Shown here piece after piece: positions 52,431 to 62,149 of a DNA stretch of 64,000 bases. The stretch spans positions 1,054,001 to 1,118,000 of the forward strand of contig CBDCGC010000003.1 of NCBI GenBank assembly GCA_965216585.1, given 5' to 3'. Under the pieces are notes generated by a model. That model worked only from the letters and a program-made list of their open reading frames with translations, did no database searches and was not told the origin of the DNA. The DNA comes from CADEER01 sp965216585. GTDB lineage: Bacteria > Desulfobacterota > Binatia > HRBIN30 > CADEER01. Made by a program: the position numbers and the translations under genes. Positions within the stretch are counted from its first letter, which is position 1. Each line of letters opens with the position of its first letter.

Positions 52431-53456
52431 GTGGGGAACACTATCGACGACGGGGGCGGATTCGAGCAGATTCGCGAGCACCTGCGCGAGCTTGCTCGAC
52501 CGCGCATCACCATCGTGCGGCACGGCGCCATCGGCGACGTCGTCAACAACCTGCCGCTGCTCAATGCACTGCGGGAGGGCTTTCCCGACGCCGTCCTCAC
52601 CTGGGTGGTCGAGCCGAAGGCGCTGCCGATCATCGACGGCCACACCGCTCTCGACCGCATCGTCGTCTTTCCGCGCGGGCGCGTAGCCGCTGGTCTGTTG
52701 GGGTTTCTGCGCGAGCTGCGCAGTGGCGGCCACGACGTCGTTCTCGATACCCATCGCCACCTCAAGAGCGGCGCCGTCTCGCTGGCCAGTGGGTGTCGCA
52801 TCCGCATCGGTTTCGATCGGGCGCGCGCCAACGAGCTCAACTGGGTCTTCGCCTCGCACCACCTGCCGCCACAGCGCCGGCCGGCCGTCATGGTCGAGCA
52901 CTTCCTCGACTTTGCCGCCGCGCTCGGCGTGCCGGCGCGCCAACCGCGCTGGGACATCTTCGTTGGCGACGACGCACGCGACCAAGCCAGCCGGCTGCTC
53001 GCCTCGTCGCAGCGGCCCTATGTCGCCGTCAACCTCGGGGCCAGCACGGCCGAGAAGTGTTGGCCGGCGGCGTCCTTTGCCGCACTCAGCCGGAGGATCG
53101 CAGAGCGCGGCCCGGCCGTGGTGTGGACGGGGAGCGGCACCACCGACCAGGGTATCGCCGCGGCGGCGCTGGCCGGCGGCGCCGGCGAGGTCACCAATCT
53201 CGTCGGCAAGACGGATCTCAAGACCCTGGCGGCGATTCTCGGCGGCGCCGAAGCCGTCGTCGCCTGCGACACCGGCCCGTTGCACATGGCGGTCGCAGTC
53301 GGCCGCCCCGTGGTCGCCCTCTTCGGTCCCTCCGACGCTGCACGCACGGGCCCCTACGGCAATCTCGACAACGTCGTCGCGCCGCGCGACGGCTCGCGCG
53401 ACATGGCCAACGTCGAAGTCGACGACGTCATGACCGTCCTCCAACGCCTGCTCTGA
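52431..53456 (+). CDS. Glycosyltransferase family 9 (heptosyltransferase)
   Basis: About 341 residues. RPRITIVRHGAIGDVVNNLP is the GT9 opening, YVAVNLGASTAEKCWPAASF and VACDTGPLHMAVAVGRPVVALFGPSDAARTGPYG are the donor-binding and C-terminal signatures. It transfers heptose (or a similar sugar) from ADP-heptose to the LPS core; waaC versus waaF cannot be decided. GTG 52431 is a provisional start; others exist nearby. It is divergent to rfaE1 and convergent with the Kdo-kinase-like gene. Confidence 0.88.
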   Translation: MGNTIDDGGGFEQIREHLRELARPRITIVRHGAIGDVVNNLPLLNALREGFPDAVLTWVVEPKALPIIDGHTALDRIVVFPRGRVAAGLLGFLRELRSGGHDVVLDTHRHLKSGAVSLASGCRIRIGFDRARANELNWVFASHHLPPQRRPAVMVEHFLDFAAALGVPARQPRWDIFVGDDARDQASRLLASSQRPYVAVNLGASTAEKCWPAASFAALSRRIAERGPAVVWTGSGTTDQGIAAAALAGGAGEVTNLVGKTDLKTLAAILGGAEAVVACDTGPLHMAVAVGRPVVALFGPSDAARTGPYGNLDNVVAPRDGSRDMANVEVDDVMTVLQRLL

Positions 53457-53473
53457 ACGGGCCGGGCATCCGC

Positions 53474-54202
53474 TCACGCCTCGACGATGGCGCTCAGTGC
53501 ATCGATGCACTCCGCCGTCAGCACCGCCGAATCGGGATCGAGTCGGCGGATCGATCGGCAGATGCGCTCGAAGGCCGCACGCCGGTCGCGCCCTTCCACC
53601 CGGCGCAGGACGATGCGATCGCAATCGATCACCATCGCCTGCACGTCATCGCCGTGGCGGCGCACCAGGTAGTTCTGCAGGTTGAGATCGGGGTGCACGC
53701 CGCCCTCGTCGTGCAACACTCGCGTCGCCGCCGCCGCGGCGGCGCAGGCGGCTGCCCGTTGGTCGGGCGCGGCGCGGCGCAAGTACTGCCAGAGGTTGAC
53801 CGCGCCGGTGACGTAGGAGCTGGCGACGGCGGCGCGGTAGCAGCCGGGCAGCAGCCAGTGGACTGCGGCACCCAGCATCTCCACCGTTGGAACCCCGCGG
53901 CGGCGCAGGGTTTCGGTGTTGCGCACTTCGCGAAAAGGACGCGGGCGAATGCCGAGGTAGACGTCGCGGTTGACCTTCGCCACCGCTCCACCGCGCCGGC
54001 ACGGACGCAGGACGACGTCGTCGAGAGCGCCGCTGTCATAGAGCGCGACGCCGCCGCGACCACCGAAGAGCGGCCGGCCGGCTGGCAGGTCGGCGGCGCT
54101 CCACGCCCGCAGGAGGGGAGTGAGATCGCCGGCGACGTCGCGGCGCAGAAGCAGAGTGAGGCGACCGCTGCGATCGACCCGAAACGGATCCGGGTCCGTC
54201 AT
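53474..54202 (-). CDS. Lipopolysaccharide (Kdo) kinase-like protein
   Basis: A 242-residue protein of the WaaP/KdkA-type kinase fold. The catalytic loop is GGVHPDLNLQNYLVR (Asp-x4-Asn) and MVIDCDRIVL is the metal-binding D; GAVAKVNRDVYLGIRPRPFR holds the N-lobe. It likely phosphorylates Kdo on the LPS core in the cytoplasm. ATG 54202 (MTDPDPF) is used; GTG 54214 is an alternative. It is the last gene of the lipid A operon. Confidence 0.85.
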   Translation of the reverse strand: MTDPDPFRVDRSGRLTLLLRRDVAGDLTPLLRAWSAADLPAGRPLFGGRGGVALYDSGALDDVVLRPCRRGGAVAKVNRDVYLGIRPRPFREVRNTETLRRRGVPTVEMLGAAVHWLLPGCYRAAVASSYVTGAVNLWQYLRRAAPDQRAAACAAAAAATRVLHDEGGVHPDLNLQNYLVRRHGDDVQAMVIDCDRIVLRRVEGRDRRAAFERICRSIRRLDPDSAVLTAECIDALSAIVEA

Positions 54203-54238
54203 TGCTCGTCGCACTTCGCAGCGGTCAGCGCCGCGAAA

Positions 54239-54406
54239 TCACAAACTCTCCGCCTCATCGATCAGCATGACCGGAATGTCGTCCTTGATCGGGTAACGCA
54301 GCGAGCAGGCGGCGCACGTCAATCCGTCGCCGGCATCGGTGAGCACGACGTCGCCCTTGCATTTGGGACAGGCCAGGATTTCCAACAGCTCTTCACTGAT
54401 CGCCAT
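54239..54406 (-). CDS. Trm112-like zinc protein
   Basis: A 55-residue protein with two C-x2-C pairs (CPKCKGD, CAACSLRYP), the pattern of Trm112/YcaR-like zinc proteins often found next to lpxK. GAAGGAG before ATG 54406 fixes the start. It overlaps lpxK by 14 nt. In eukaryotes and some bacteria such proteins activate methyltransferases; the partner here is not evident. Confidence 0.85.
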   Translation of the reverse strand: MAISEELLEILACPKCKGDVVLTDAGDGLTCAACSLRYPIKDDIPVMLIDEAESL

Positions 54407-55508
54407 CAACTGACTCCTTCCTTGAGCCCTGGTACCCGAGTGCCGATGCGCTTGCAACGCCGCGCAACACGGTACTCTCCTCGATCATCGACAACAGCCG
54501 CGCCCCATCGTCGAGGCGCGGCTCGACGCGCAAGGCCATGAGCTTGCCGCGCGCGAAGGGGAAAGCCTCGAGCTTGACCAGGTCTTTCTCGGTCGTGACG
54601 ACGAGATCGCATTCCTGAGAACGGCGCGAGATCTCCTGCCAATCGCTGCGCGTGTAGACGTGATGATCGGCAAAGGCGTAGACGTCCTCGATCGTCGCGT
54701 CCCAACCGTGGATGGTCTGATAGAAGCGCTCGGGGTTGGCAATCCCCACCACCGCGATGACCCGCTTGCCGGCCAGGCAGCCGCGCGTCCGCTCCTGCCA
54801 AACGCCCTCGACCGACTCGACCAGGCCGGTCAGCTCCATCGTCATGCGAAAGATCTTGGCGCCATCGACCGCCAGCGGCCGGTCAGCGGCAGACGGCGTG
54901 AGGACCACGGCATCGGCGCGGCACATGGCGCTCAGGCGTTCTCGCATCGGACCTGCCGGCAGCAGCGGTCCATCGGTGCCGTCGTGCACGACGATGTCGA
55001 AGTCGCGGGCAAGGGCCCGGTGTTGGAAGCCATCGTCGAGCACGGCGACCTCGCAACCGAGCTCGGCGGCGCGGCGCACGCCGTCGATGCGGCGCGCCGA
55101 TGTGATGATGACACCGTCGAAAGACTTGGCCATCATCACCGGTTCGTCACCGACCTCGCTGGGATCGGCGAGCAGAGTGCCGCCGTCGAAAACGGTCGTC
55201 ACACCCGACGCCGAACCGCCGTAGCCGCGCGACACCAGGGCGACCCGCGAGCCGCGTTCGCCCAGGGAGCGTGCGATCCACAGCGCCAGCGGTGTCTTGC
55301 CGGTACCGCCGACGGTGACGTTGCCGACACTGACCACCGGAATCGGCGCCCGGCGAATCGGTGCGATGCGGCTCCAGTAGGCAAACGAGCGCAGCCCGGC
55401 GGCGGCGCGGAAGGCGAAGCTCAGCGGATAGAGACCGAGCCAGGCGGCGCGGCCGAGGTGATCACGCCGCTCCCAAGCTCGTTCGCGGACGAAATCTCGC
55501 CAGCTCAA
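54393..55508 (-). CDS. lpxK: Tetraacyldisaccharide 4'-kinase
   Basis: A 371-residue lipid A 4'-kinase. SVGNVTVGGTGKTPLALWIA contains the P-loop, and EVGDEPVMMAK, VLDDGFQHRALARD and VTTEKDLVKLEAF are LpxK motifs. TTG 55508 is the start (SWRDFVRERAWERRD), overlapping the waaA stop as TTGA, with a GAGAGGTGG site. A longer frame up to 56699 is spurious. An N-terminal membrane segment fits the family. Confidence 0.93.
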   Translation of the reverse strand: MSWRDFVRERAWERRDHLGRAAWLGLYPLSFAFRAAAGLRSFAYWSRIAPIRRAPIPVVSVGNVTVGGTGKTPLALWIARSLGERGSRVALVSRGYGGSASGVTTVFDGGTLLADPSEVGDEPVMMAKSFDGVIITSARRIDGVRRAAELGCEVAVLDDGFQHRALARDFDIVVHDGTDGPLLPAGPMRERLSAMCRADAVVLTPSAADRPLAVDGAKIFRMTMELTGLVESVEGVWQERTRGCLAGKRVIAVVGIANPERFYQTIHGWDATIEDVYAFADHHVYTRSDWQEISRRSQECDLVVTTEKDLVKLEAFPFARGKLMALRVEPRLDDGARLLSMIEESTVLRGVASASALGYQGSRKESVDGDQ

Positions 55509-56776
55509 CGGCCACCTCTCAAATGGGGCTCGACGGCCGCCACGGTCGCCGCCAGAGCGCTGCTGCGCCGGCGCGCTACTGCCAGCGCCCGCTCGCCCAT
55601 CTGCTCGGCGGCGGCACCATCGTCGAGTAGAGAGCGCCAGTGCCGCGCCAGGTGCTCGGTCGCCTCGACTTCGACGGCGGCACCGGCTTCCGACAAAGCG
55701 GCCGCCGCCGCGCGCACGTTGTCGAGATGCGGCCCAAAGGCGACGGCGGCACCGGCGGTCGCCGGCTCGAGAACGTTGTGGCCACCGAGCGGCGCGATGG
55801 TACCGCCGACGAAGACGCCGCGCGCATGGCGATAGAAGGACGCCAACTCGCCCAGCGTGTCGATCAACAGTACCCGCGTCGACGCGGCGACCGCGCTCTC
55901 GCCGTGCGAGCGCCGCTGAAAAGGCAAGTGCCGTTCGCTCAAGAGGTGAGCTACCGCGTCGAAGCGCTCGGGCCGCCGCGGTCCGAGAACCAACAGCGCA
56001 TCGCCACCGTCGCGCCACAGCGCCGCGCAGGCATCGAGCACGAAAACCTCCTCGCCCTCCTGGGTACTCGCGGCGACGAAGAGCGGCCGCTCGTCGACTC
56101 CCGCGAGCGGCGGCTCGCCGGCGGCGATCTGGCGGCCGGCTTTGAGGTTGCCGGTAACCCGGATGGCGGCGGCGCCGACACCCAGGGCGCGCAGGTTGGC
56201 GGCGTCCTCCTCGCTCTGCGCGCAAAACACGTCGACCCGGCGCAAGGCGCTGCCGAACAGTGGTTGCACCCACGAGTAGCGGCGCAGCGCGCGCTTGCTC
56301 AGGCGCGCGCTGACATAGGAGATCGAGGCCCCGTTGCGCGCCGCCGCGCGCAGCATGCCGGGCCAGACCTCGCTCTCGGCAACGATGAGGGCACGCGGTT
56401 GCAAACGGGCAAAGACGCGATCGATGCAACCCAGTGCATCGATCGGCAACAACGTCGCCAGAGCGCCATCCATCTCGCGCTCGGCGACCGCCCGCCCGCT
56501 CAGCGTCGTCGTCGATACCACCCAAGGGACCTCCGGGTGGCGTTCGCGCAACGCGCGGAAGAGCGGCAACACGGCGAAGGTCTCGCCCACCGAGGCCGCG
56601 TGCAACCAGATCGGCGGCGCCGCCAGACCGCCCGCCGGCAGCGCCAACGAGCCCAGACGCTGGGTCAGCCCATCGCCCCAACCGCGGTACAAGAACCACG
56701 GCAACAGCGGCAGGGCCAGCGCCGCCGCGGCGATGCCGGCGGCGTCGTAGGCGGCGTAGGCGAGACGATCACTCAT
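55505..56776 (-). CDS. waaA: 3-deoxy-D-manno-octulosonic acid transferase
   Basis: A 423-residue Kdo transferase. The N-terminal membrane anchor (IAAAALALPLLPWFLYRGWG) is followed by HAASVGETFAVLPLFRALRE and AESEVWPGMLRAAARNG, and the C-terminal VGGTIAPLGGHNVLEPATAG binds CMP-Kdo. It adds Kdo to lipid IVA. ATG 56776 overlaps the acyltransferase gene stop. Lengths and motifs are normal. Confidence 0.94.
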   Translation of the reverse strand: MSDRLAYAAYDAAGIAAAALALPLLPWFLYRGWGDGLTQRLGSLALPAGGLAAPPIWLHAASVGETFAVLPLFRALRERHPEVPWVVSTTTLSGRAVAEREMDGALATLLPIDALGCIDRVFARLQPRALIVAESEVWPGMLRAAARNGASISYVSARLSKRALRRYSWVQPLFGSALRRVDVFCAQSEEDAANLRALGVGAAAIRVTGNLKAGRQIAAGEPPLAGVDERPLFVAASTQEGEEVFVLDACAALWRDGGDALLVLGPRRPERFDAVAHLLSERHLPFQRRSHGESAVAASTRVLLIDTLGELASFYRHARGVFVGGTIAPLGGHNVLEPATAGAAVAFGPHLDNVRAAAAALSEAGAAVEVEATEHLARHWRSLLDDGAAAEQMGERALAVARRRSSALAATVAAVEPHLRGGR

Positions 56777-57498
56777 AGGCCGCGGCCATTCTCGCACAAA
56801 CCCTGCGCCTGGCGAGTCGCCGCGTCGAGGTCGCTTTCCAGCGCTTTGCGCAGGCCGTCGATTTCGTCGTCCGGCGTCGTCGCCGCGACCTGCATCGGCG
56901 AACCGGCGACGATGTGTACGCGCGCGAACGGTTTGGGCACGATCATGCGGTCCCAGGAGGAAAGCTGCCAGGCGCGGTCCGCCGAATAGCTGAGGGGAAC
57001 GATGGCCGCGCCGGTGGTGCGCGCCAACTTGACGACGCCCGGTTTGGCGACGCAACGCGGCCCGCGCGGGCCATCGAGCACGACCACCGGGTTGACGCCG
57101 CGACGATGGGCACGCACCAGGCCGACCAAGCCCGCCGCGCCACCGCGACTGGTCGAGCCGCGCACGACCTCGATGCCAAACGAGCGAATGACGCGAGTCG
57201 CGATCTCGCCGTCGCCGTGTTGGCTGATCAGCACGCAGGCTCGCGCACCGGTGATGCTGCCGGCCAGTGGCATCGCCAACATGCGCCCGTGCCAGAACGC
57301 AAAGATGACCGCTTCGCCGCTTTGCCAGCGCTGGCGCACGAGGTCCTCACCTTCGATTTCGATGCGCAGCGTCGCCTGCAGAAGGCGTAGCGCCGAGAAG
57401 ATGAGGGGCGGCGCCAGGAGAAGCGCGGCGCGTTTCTTCAGCGACCGCCAGGGCGAACGGCTGGCACCGTTGGGCTGCCGCCCCTCCGCCATCTTCAC
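56773..57498 (-). CDS. Lysophospholipid acyltransferase-like (DUF374)
   Basis: A 241-residue protein of the DUF374 acyltransferase family. FAFWHGRMLAMPL, ISQHGDGEIATRVIRSFGIE and VLDGPRGPRCVAKPGVVKLA are characteristic; the HG-x4 and DGPRG motifs may be the catalytic parts. In lipid A operons it may act as a late acyltransferase. GTG 57498 overlaps the msbA stop (GTGA); ATG 57492 is possible. The acceptor is unproven. Confidence 0.85.
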   Translation of the reverse strand: MKMAEGRQPNGASRSPWRSLKKRAALLLAPPLIFSALRLLQATLRIEIEGEDLVRQRWQSGEAVIFAFWHGRMLAMPLAGSITGARACVLISQHGDGEIATRVIRSFGIEVVRGSTSRGGAAGLVGLVRAHRRGVNPVVVLDGPRGPRCVAKPGVVKLARTTGAAIVPLSYSADRAWQLSSWDRMIVPKPFARVHIVAGSPMQVAATTPDDEIDGLRKALESDLDAATRQAQGLCENGRGL

Positions 57499-59234
57499 AC
57501 CGTCACCGGCGGATCGACGAACTGCAGTTCGTGCAGCTTGCGGTACTCGGCGTCGAGCGCGAGCAGCTCTTCATGCGTCCCCTGCTCGACGATGCGCCCG
57601 CGCACCAGCACGACGATGCGGTCGGCCGATCGGATGGTCGACAGTCGGTGCGCGATGACGAGCGTCGTACGACCTCGCATCAGCACTTCGAGTGCTTGTT
57701 GCACAAGGCGTTCCGACTCGTTGTCGAGAGCGGAAGTGGCCTCGTCGAGGACCAGGATCGGCGCATCTTTCAACAGAGCGCGGGCAATCGCAATGCGCTG
57801 GCGTTGACCGCCGGACAGGCGCAACCCCAACTCACCGATCTCGGTATCGTATCCGTTGGGAAGCTGGCGGATGAACTCGTCGGCATGGGCAGCGCGCGCC
57901 GCCGCGACGATCGCCTCTTGCGAAGTTCCGTCGGCGCCGTAGCCGATGTTGTTGCCGACCGTGTCGTTGAAGAGAAAGGTATGCTGCGTCACCAGCGCGA
58001 TCTGCGCCCGCAAGCTGGCCAGCGTGACTTCGCGCACGTCGGTGCCATCGACGCGAATCGCCCCTTCGTTGACGTCGTAGAAGCGCAGCAACAGGTCCGC
58101 CAGGGTGCTCTTGCCACCGCCGCTCGGACCGACCAGCGCGACGACCTCGCCGCGCGGGATGCGCAGCGAAACGTCGTGCAGCACCGGCTCCTCTTCATAG
58201 CGAAAGGTCACACCATCAAAGGCGATCTCGCGCTCGATCTCGGCCAGCCGGCATGCACCCGCCACATCGGCAACGTCGGAGGGCGTGTCGAGGAGCTCGA
58301 AAACACGATCGGCGGCGGCCATTCCCTGTTGCATGGCGCCGTTGGCGCGGCCGAGCTTCTTGAACGGATCGTAGAGCAAGAACAGCGCCGTCAGGAAGGC
58401 GAGGAACGACCCCTGAGTGCGCCCACCCTGGATGACGCTGTGACCGCCGTAGAGCACGACACCGGCGATGCCGAAGGCGGCGAGGATTTCCATCAACGGA
58501 TTGGTGGAGGCGCGAATCTTGGCGACGCGCACTGCCAGGCGGCGCAGGCGATCGGTCTCCTCGGCGAAACGGCGCTCCTCATACTCCTCCATGCCGAACG
58601 CCTTGACGACGCGATTGCCCTGGATCGTCTCCTGCAACAGCGCCGTCAGTCGGCCGAGCGACACCTGCAACTTGCGGGCGATACGCCGCAGGCGCCGCGA
58701 CAGGTTGAGCACCGGCAGAACGGCGGCCGGAAAGACGACGAAGGCGATCAGGGCCAGTCTCCAGTCCTGCCAAAACGCAACCACGATGAGGATGACCAAA
58801 GCAACGCCATCGCGCAGCACCGACGCTGCCGTCGAGGTCAGCGTCGTGCCGACGACGAAGACGTCGTTGGCCACGCGCGAGACGATCGTTCCCGTCGCGT
58901 TGTGATCGAAGTAGCTCTGCGAGAGACCGAGTACGTGTGCGTTGAGCTCGGCGCGCAGATCGGCGACGACCCCCTGGCCGACGTACTCGCTGAGATAGGC
59001 GCTGCCAAAGGCAAACATTCCGCGGGCGACGAACGTAGCGATGATGACCCACGGCAGCACCCACAGCATCGCCTCGTTCTTTTCGCTGAAGATATCGTCG
59101 AAGACGTACTGAACGAGAAACGGCATGACGCCGTTGGTGGCCCCGAAGAGCACCATGCAAACGATCGCGGCGCTGAAGTAGGGCCAGAGGTACGGCCGCA
59201 GGTACTCCAGCAGGCGCCGCACGGTCGGTGTCAC
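57495..59234 (-). CDS. msbA: Lipid A export ABC transporter MsbA
   Basis: A 579-residue half-transporter: six membrane helices in the first 320 residues and an ABC ATPase after about 335. Walker A is GPSGGGKSTLADLL, the signature LSGGQRQRIAIARALL, Walker B ILVLDEATSALD, and the H-loop AHRLSTI. It flips lipid A-core across the inner membrane. GTG 59234 overlaps the lpxB stop. Located in the lipid A operon, so MsbA is favoured over other exporters. Confidence 0.93.
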   Translation of the reverse strand: MTPTVRRLLEYLRPYLWPYFSAAIVCMVLFGATNGVMPFLVQYVFDDIFSEKNEAMLWVLPWVIIATFVARGMFAFGSAYLSEYVGQGVVADLRAELNAHVLGLSQSYFDHNATGTIVSRVANDVFVVGTTLTSTAASVLRDGVALVILIVVAFWQDWRLALIAFVVFPAAVLPVLNLSRRLRRIARKLQVSLGRLTALLQETIQGNRVVKAFGMEEYEERRFAEETDRLRRLAVRVAKIRASTNPLMEILAAFGIAGVVLYGGHSVIQGGRTQGSFLAFLTALFLLYDPFKKLGRANGAMQQGMAAADRVFELLDTPSDVADVAGACRLAEIEREIAFDGVTFRYEEEPVLHDVSLRIPRGEVVALVGPSGGGKSTLADLLLRFYDVNEGAIRVDGTDVREVTLASLRAQIALVTQHTFLFNDTVGNNIGYGADGTSQEAIVAAARAAHADEFIRQLPNGYDTEIGELGLRLSGGQRQRIAIARALLKDAPILVLDEATSALDNESERLVQQALEVLMRGRTTLVIAHRLSTIRSADRIVVLVRGRIVEQGTHEELLALDAEYRKLHELQFVDPPVTV

Positions 59235-60349
59235 GCCACCACCTCGAGGGCGAGATCGGCCGCCCGTGCCGCCGCCCCCGGCTCGCCGAGCGCCACCCGC
59301 AGCTCGTGCAAGGCGCCGCGCATCTCGTCGGCGCGGCATTCGACGTCTCGCACCGCCCGCGCGATCGCCGGTGCCCGCGCCTCTTCCTGGATCAACTCGG
59401 GAAAGACCGAGCGTTGCAAGATGATGTTGGGCATGCCGATCCACTCGACTCCGACCATGCGCCGCGCCAGCCAGTACGAAGTCGCGGCCATGCGGTAGAC
59501 GATCACCATCGGGCAGCCGAGCAGGGCCGTCTCCACCGTCGCCGTGCCCGAGGCGACGACGGCAGCATCGGCGGCGGCGACGACGTCGTAGGTATCGCCG
59601 CGGGCAATGATGAGGTCGCTGCAGAGATGGCGCAGCGGCGCCAACTGTTCGTCGTCGATTCCCGGTGCGGCGGCGAGAATCGGCTGCCACCCCTCCGCCG
59701 CCAGGGCGTTCGCCGCGCCGGCGAGCTCGGGTCCGATCAGCGCGACCTCCTTGCGACGGCTGCCCGGCAACAGCGCCAGGACCCGCTGCTTGCCGTCCAG
59801 CCCGTAGCGCCGGCGGGTTTCCTGGCGCGAGCTCGAGGCGTGCACGACGTCGAGCAGGGGGTGGCCGACAAAGACGGCAAAGCGCTCGCCGTTGCGGTTG
59901 TACAGGTCGGCTTCGAAGGGAAAGACGACGCCCATGCGGTCGACACGCTCGCGAATCTTGCGGATGCGCCCGCGCCGCCATGCCCACACCTGCGGCGCGA
60001 TGAAATAGAAAACAGGAATGCCAGCGCGCTTGGCACGGCGTGCCAACAGGAGGTTGAACTCGGGGTAGTCGACGAGCACCAGCAGATCGGGACGGCGCTC
60101 GCGAAGCTGGGCCGACAGTGTGCGGTACATCGACAGGTGATGGCCGATGCTGCCGAAGGTTTCGACGAATCCCATCGTCGCACCGTGCTCGCTGTCGAAG
60201 AGGGTCTCCATCCCCGCCGCGCGCAACTTGGCGCCGCCGAGACCAAAGACCTCGAGCTCACCGACCCGCTGGCGCAGTGCCCGCACCATCGCCGCGGCGT
60301 GCATGTCGCCCGACGCTTCGCCGGCGACGAGCATGACGCGCAGACTCAT
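59231..60349 (-). CDS. lpxB: Lipid-A-disaccharide synthase
   Basis: A 372-residue LpxB. It opens MSLRVMLVAGEASGDMHAAA, with DYPEFNLLLARRAKRAGIPV, YFIAPQVWAWRRGRI and LLPGSRRKEV as family motifs. It joins UDP-diacylglucosamine and lipid X. It overlaps the oxidoreductase stop by 4 nt and msbA by 4 nt. Confidence 0.95.
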   Translation of the reverse strand: MSLRVMLVAGEASGDMHAAAMVRALRQRVGELEVFGLGGAKLRAAGMETLFDSEHGATMGFVETFGSIGHHLSMYRTLSAQLRERRPDLLVLVDYPEFNLLLARRAKRAGIPVFYFIAPQVWAWRRGRIRKIRERVDRMGVVFPFEADLYNRNGERFAVFVGHPLLDVVHASSSRQETRRRYGLDGKQRVLALLPGSRRKEVALIGPELAGAANALAAEGWQPILAAAPGIDDEQLAPLRHLCSDLIIARGDTYDVVAAADAAVVASGTATVETALLGCPMVIVYRMAATSYWLARRMVGVEWIGMPNIILQRSVFPELIQEEARAPAIARAVRDVECRADEMRGALHELRVALGEPGAAARAADLALEVVA

Positions 60350-61287
60350 GCCATCTCCAACTCGTCGCGCAGGCGCTCGGCGACCTCGAGCACGCGTACC
60401 GCCGTCGCACCATCGACCAGCGGTGTCTGGCGCGTGCGCACCGAATCGACGAATGCCTCGATCTCATCAAAGAGCGGATCGGCGTCGTCAAACGACTCCT
60501 CTTCGAGATCGATGGCGGGCATGCCGCCGCTCGGCGACGGCTGGCGGCGGCAGATGCGGATGCGCCGCTCGCCGTAGTCGACGCTGACATAGGCATCCGA
60601 CTGGAAGAAGCGGATCTTGCGTTCGCGCTTCAAGGCCACCCGCGACGCCGTGACGTTGGCGATCGTGCCGCAGGAAAAACGCAGGCGAACGTTGGCGATG
60701 TCGACCTGCTCCGACAACACCGGGACGCCGATGGCCTCGCTGCTCACGACCTCGCCGTCGACGACCGAGAGGATGATGTCGAGGTCGTGGATCATCAGAT
60801 CGAGGATTACATCGACCTCGGTGCCGCGCTCGACGAACGGCGCCAGGCGATGGCATTCGATGAAGCGCGGCTGCGAGATGACGCCGGCGAGGGAGCGAAT
60901 GGCCGGGTTGAATCGCTCGAGATGGCCGACCTGGAGAACGCGCCCGTGCTGGCGGGCGAGCTCGACCAGCTGGCGTCCCTCGGCGGCGCTCGGCGTGATC
61001 GGTTTCTCGACCAGCAGATCGACGCCGCGGGGCAGGAGCTCGCTGGCGACCCGGTAGTGCTCCGTCGTCGGCACGGCGAGGGAGGCACAGTCGATCTCGG
61101 CGCCGATTTCATCGACGTCGGCGAACGAGGGCGCTCCGACCTGGCGGCCGACCTCGGCTGCCCGTTCGCCGTCGACGTCGACGACACCGACCAGCTCGAC
61201 GCCGTCGAGCGACGCATACTTCTGCGCGTGAAAGGCTCCGAGGTAGCCCACGCCAATGACCGCCGCGCGCAAATTCTGCCGGCTCAT
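60346..61287 (-). CDS. Gfo/Idh/MocA family oxidoreductase
   Basis: A 313-residue NAD(P)-dependent sugar oxidoreductase. AVIGVGYLGAFHAQKYASLD is the Rossmann motif and VEKPITPSAAEGRQLVELAR contains the EKP catalytic Lys motif. ATG 61287 follows 13 nt after lpxI. Genes of this type lie in lipid A operons of several deltaproteobacterial groups; in GnnA-like cases they oxidise UDP-GlcNAc for amide-linked lipid A. Whether this one does is unknown. Confidence 0.88.
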   Translation of the reverse strand: MSRQNLRAAVIGVGYLGAFHAQKYASLDGVELVGVVDVDGERAAEVGRQVGAPSFADVDEIGAEIDCASLAVPTTEHYRVASELLPRGVDLLVEKPITPSAAEGRQLVELARQHGRVLQVGHLERFNPAIRSLAGVISQPRFIECHRLAPFVERGTEVDVILDLMIHDLDIILSVVDGEVVSSEAIGVPVLSEQVDIANVRLRFSCGTIANVTASRVALKRERKIRFFQSDAYVSVDYGERRIRICRRQPSPSGGMPAIDLEEESFDDADPLFDEIEAFVDSVRTRQTPLVDGATAVRVLEVAERLRDELEMA

Positions 61288-61300
61288 GCTACCAGCGCTC

Positions 61301-62137
61301 TCATCGCCCCGCCTCGTCACCGGCACCAACGCCGACGACGACGAGGCCGTGCTCATCGGCGGTGGCGATCACATCTTCGCGATCGAAGATCAGCGTCTTG
61401 CCGGCCTCGACGGCGAGCACCGCGACGGCAGCCTCGACACACACGTTCACCGTCGCCAAACCGACGGCCGGGACGTCGAAACGCAAGTCCTGTCCCGGCT
61501 TGCTCGCCTTGATCGCGACAGCGCCGCCGCGTGCGAGATCGCCGCCGCGGCGCAAGGCTGCGTCGGTGCCCTCGATCGCCTCGACCGCCATCACCATGGC
61601 CGACTTGACGACGACCGACTGACCGATGTCGTAGGCACCGATGCCGCGCAGGACGTCGAAGCCAAAGCGAATGTCGCGCCACTGCTCTTCGCTCGGCTGG
61701 CCCGCCGTCAGCACGCCACGCGGCGCCAGAACCGACTCCATATAGAGAGTAGACTCGGCGACCTCGATCCCCTCACTCTGGAGCTCGGCCGCGAGCTCGC
61801 GCAGCAGCACGTCGTCGCCCCATTCGCTGATCCGCGCCAGCAGGCGCAGGCCGCGCTCGTCGGGCGCAAAGCCCGCCATCAAAGACGCTTTGTCGATGCC
61901 CCCGGCCATCACCGCACGCCGCACGCCGTGGGCGTGGAAGGTGTCGATCAGGGTGTCGAGCTGGCCGATTTTGATCCAGGTGAGATGATCGACCAGGGGC
62001 TCGAGGCCGGTTAGACTCTCACCTTCGTGAGCGACGGCGATGACGCGCGCCCCCGCCGCCTTGGCACCGCGAGCGAACAGCCGGGGAAACTGACCATTGC
62101 CGGCGATCAACCCAATCGTTTCGCCAACCGATGACAT
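61301..62137 (-). CDS. lpxI: UDP-2,3-diacylglucosamine diphosphatase LpxI
   Basis: A 278-residue LpxI, the alternative to LpxH. IGLIAGNGQFPRLFARGAKA, AGGIDKASLMAGF and GFDVLRGIGAYDIGQSVVV are motifs, and VLAVEAGKTLIFDRED ends the protein. It hydrolyses UDP-diacylglucosamine to lipid X. It lies between lpxA (12 nt) and the oxidoreductase. No lpxH is in the window. Confidence 0.93.
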   Translation of the reverse strand: MSSVGETIGLIAGNGQFPRLFARGAKAAGARVIAVAHEGESLTGLEPLVDHLTWIKIGQLDTLIDTFHAHGVRRAVMAGGIDKASLMAGFAPDERGLRLLARISEWGDDVLLRELAAELQSEGIEVAESTLYMESVLAPRGVLTAGQPSEEQWRDIRFGFDVLRGIGAYDIGQSVVVKSAMVMAVEAIEGTDAALRRGGDLARGGAVAIKASKPGQDLRFDVPAVGLATVNVCVEAAVAVLAVEAGKTLIFDREDVIATADEHGLVVVGVGAGDEAGR

Positions 62138-62149
62138 TCTCGTTTCCGT

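Noticed and set aside
51264..53624. 786-residue version of the heptose kinase
   Set aside because: Only the last 340 residues resemble the kinase; the rest is antisense to the glycosyltransferase gene.
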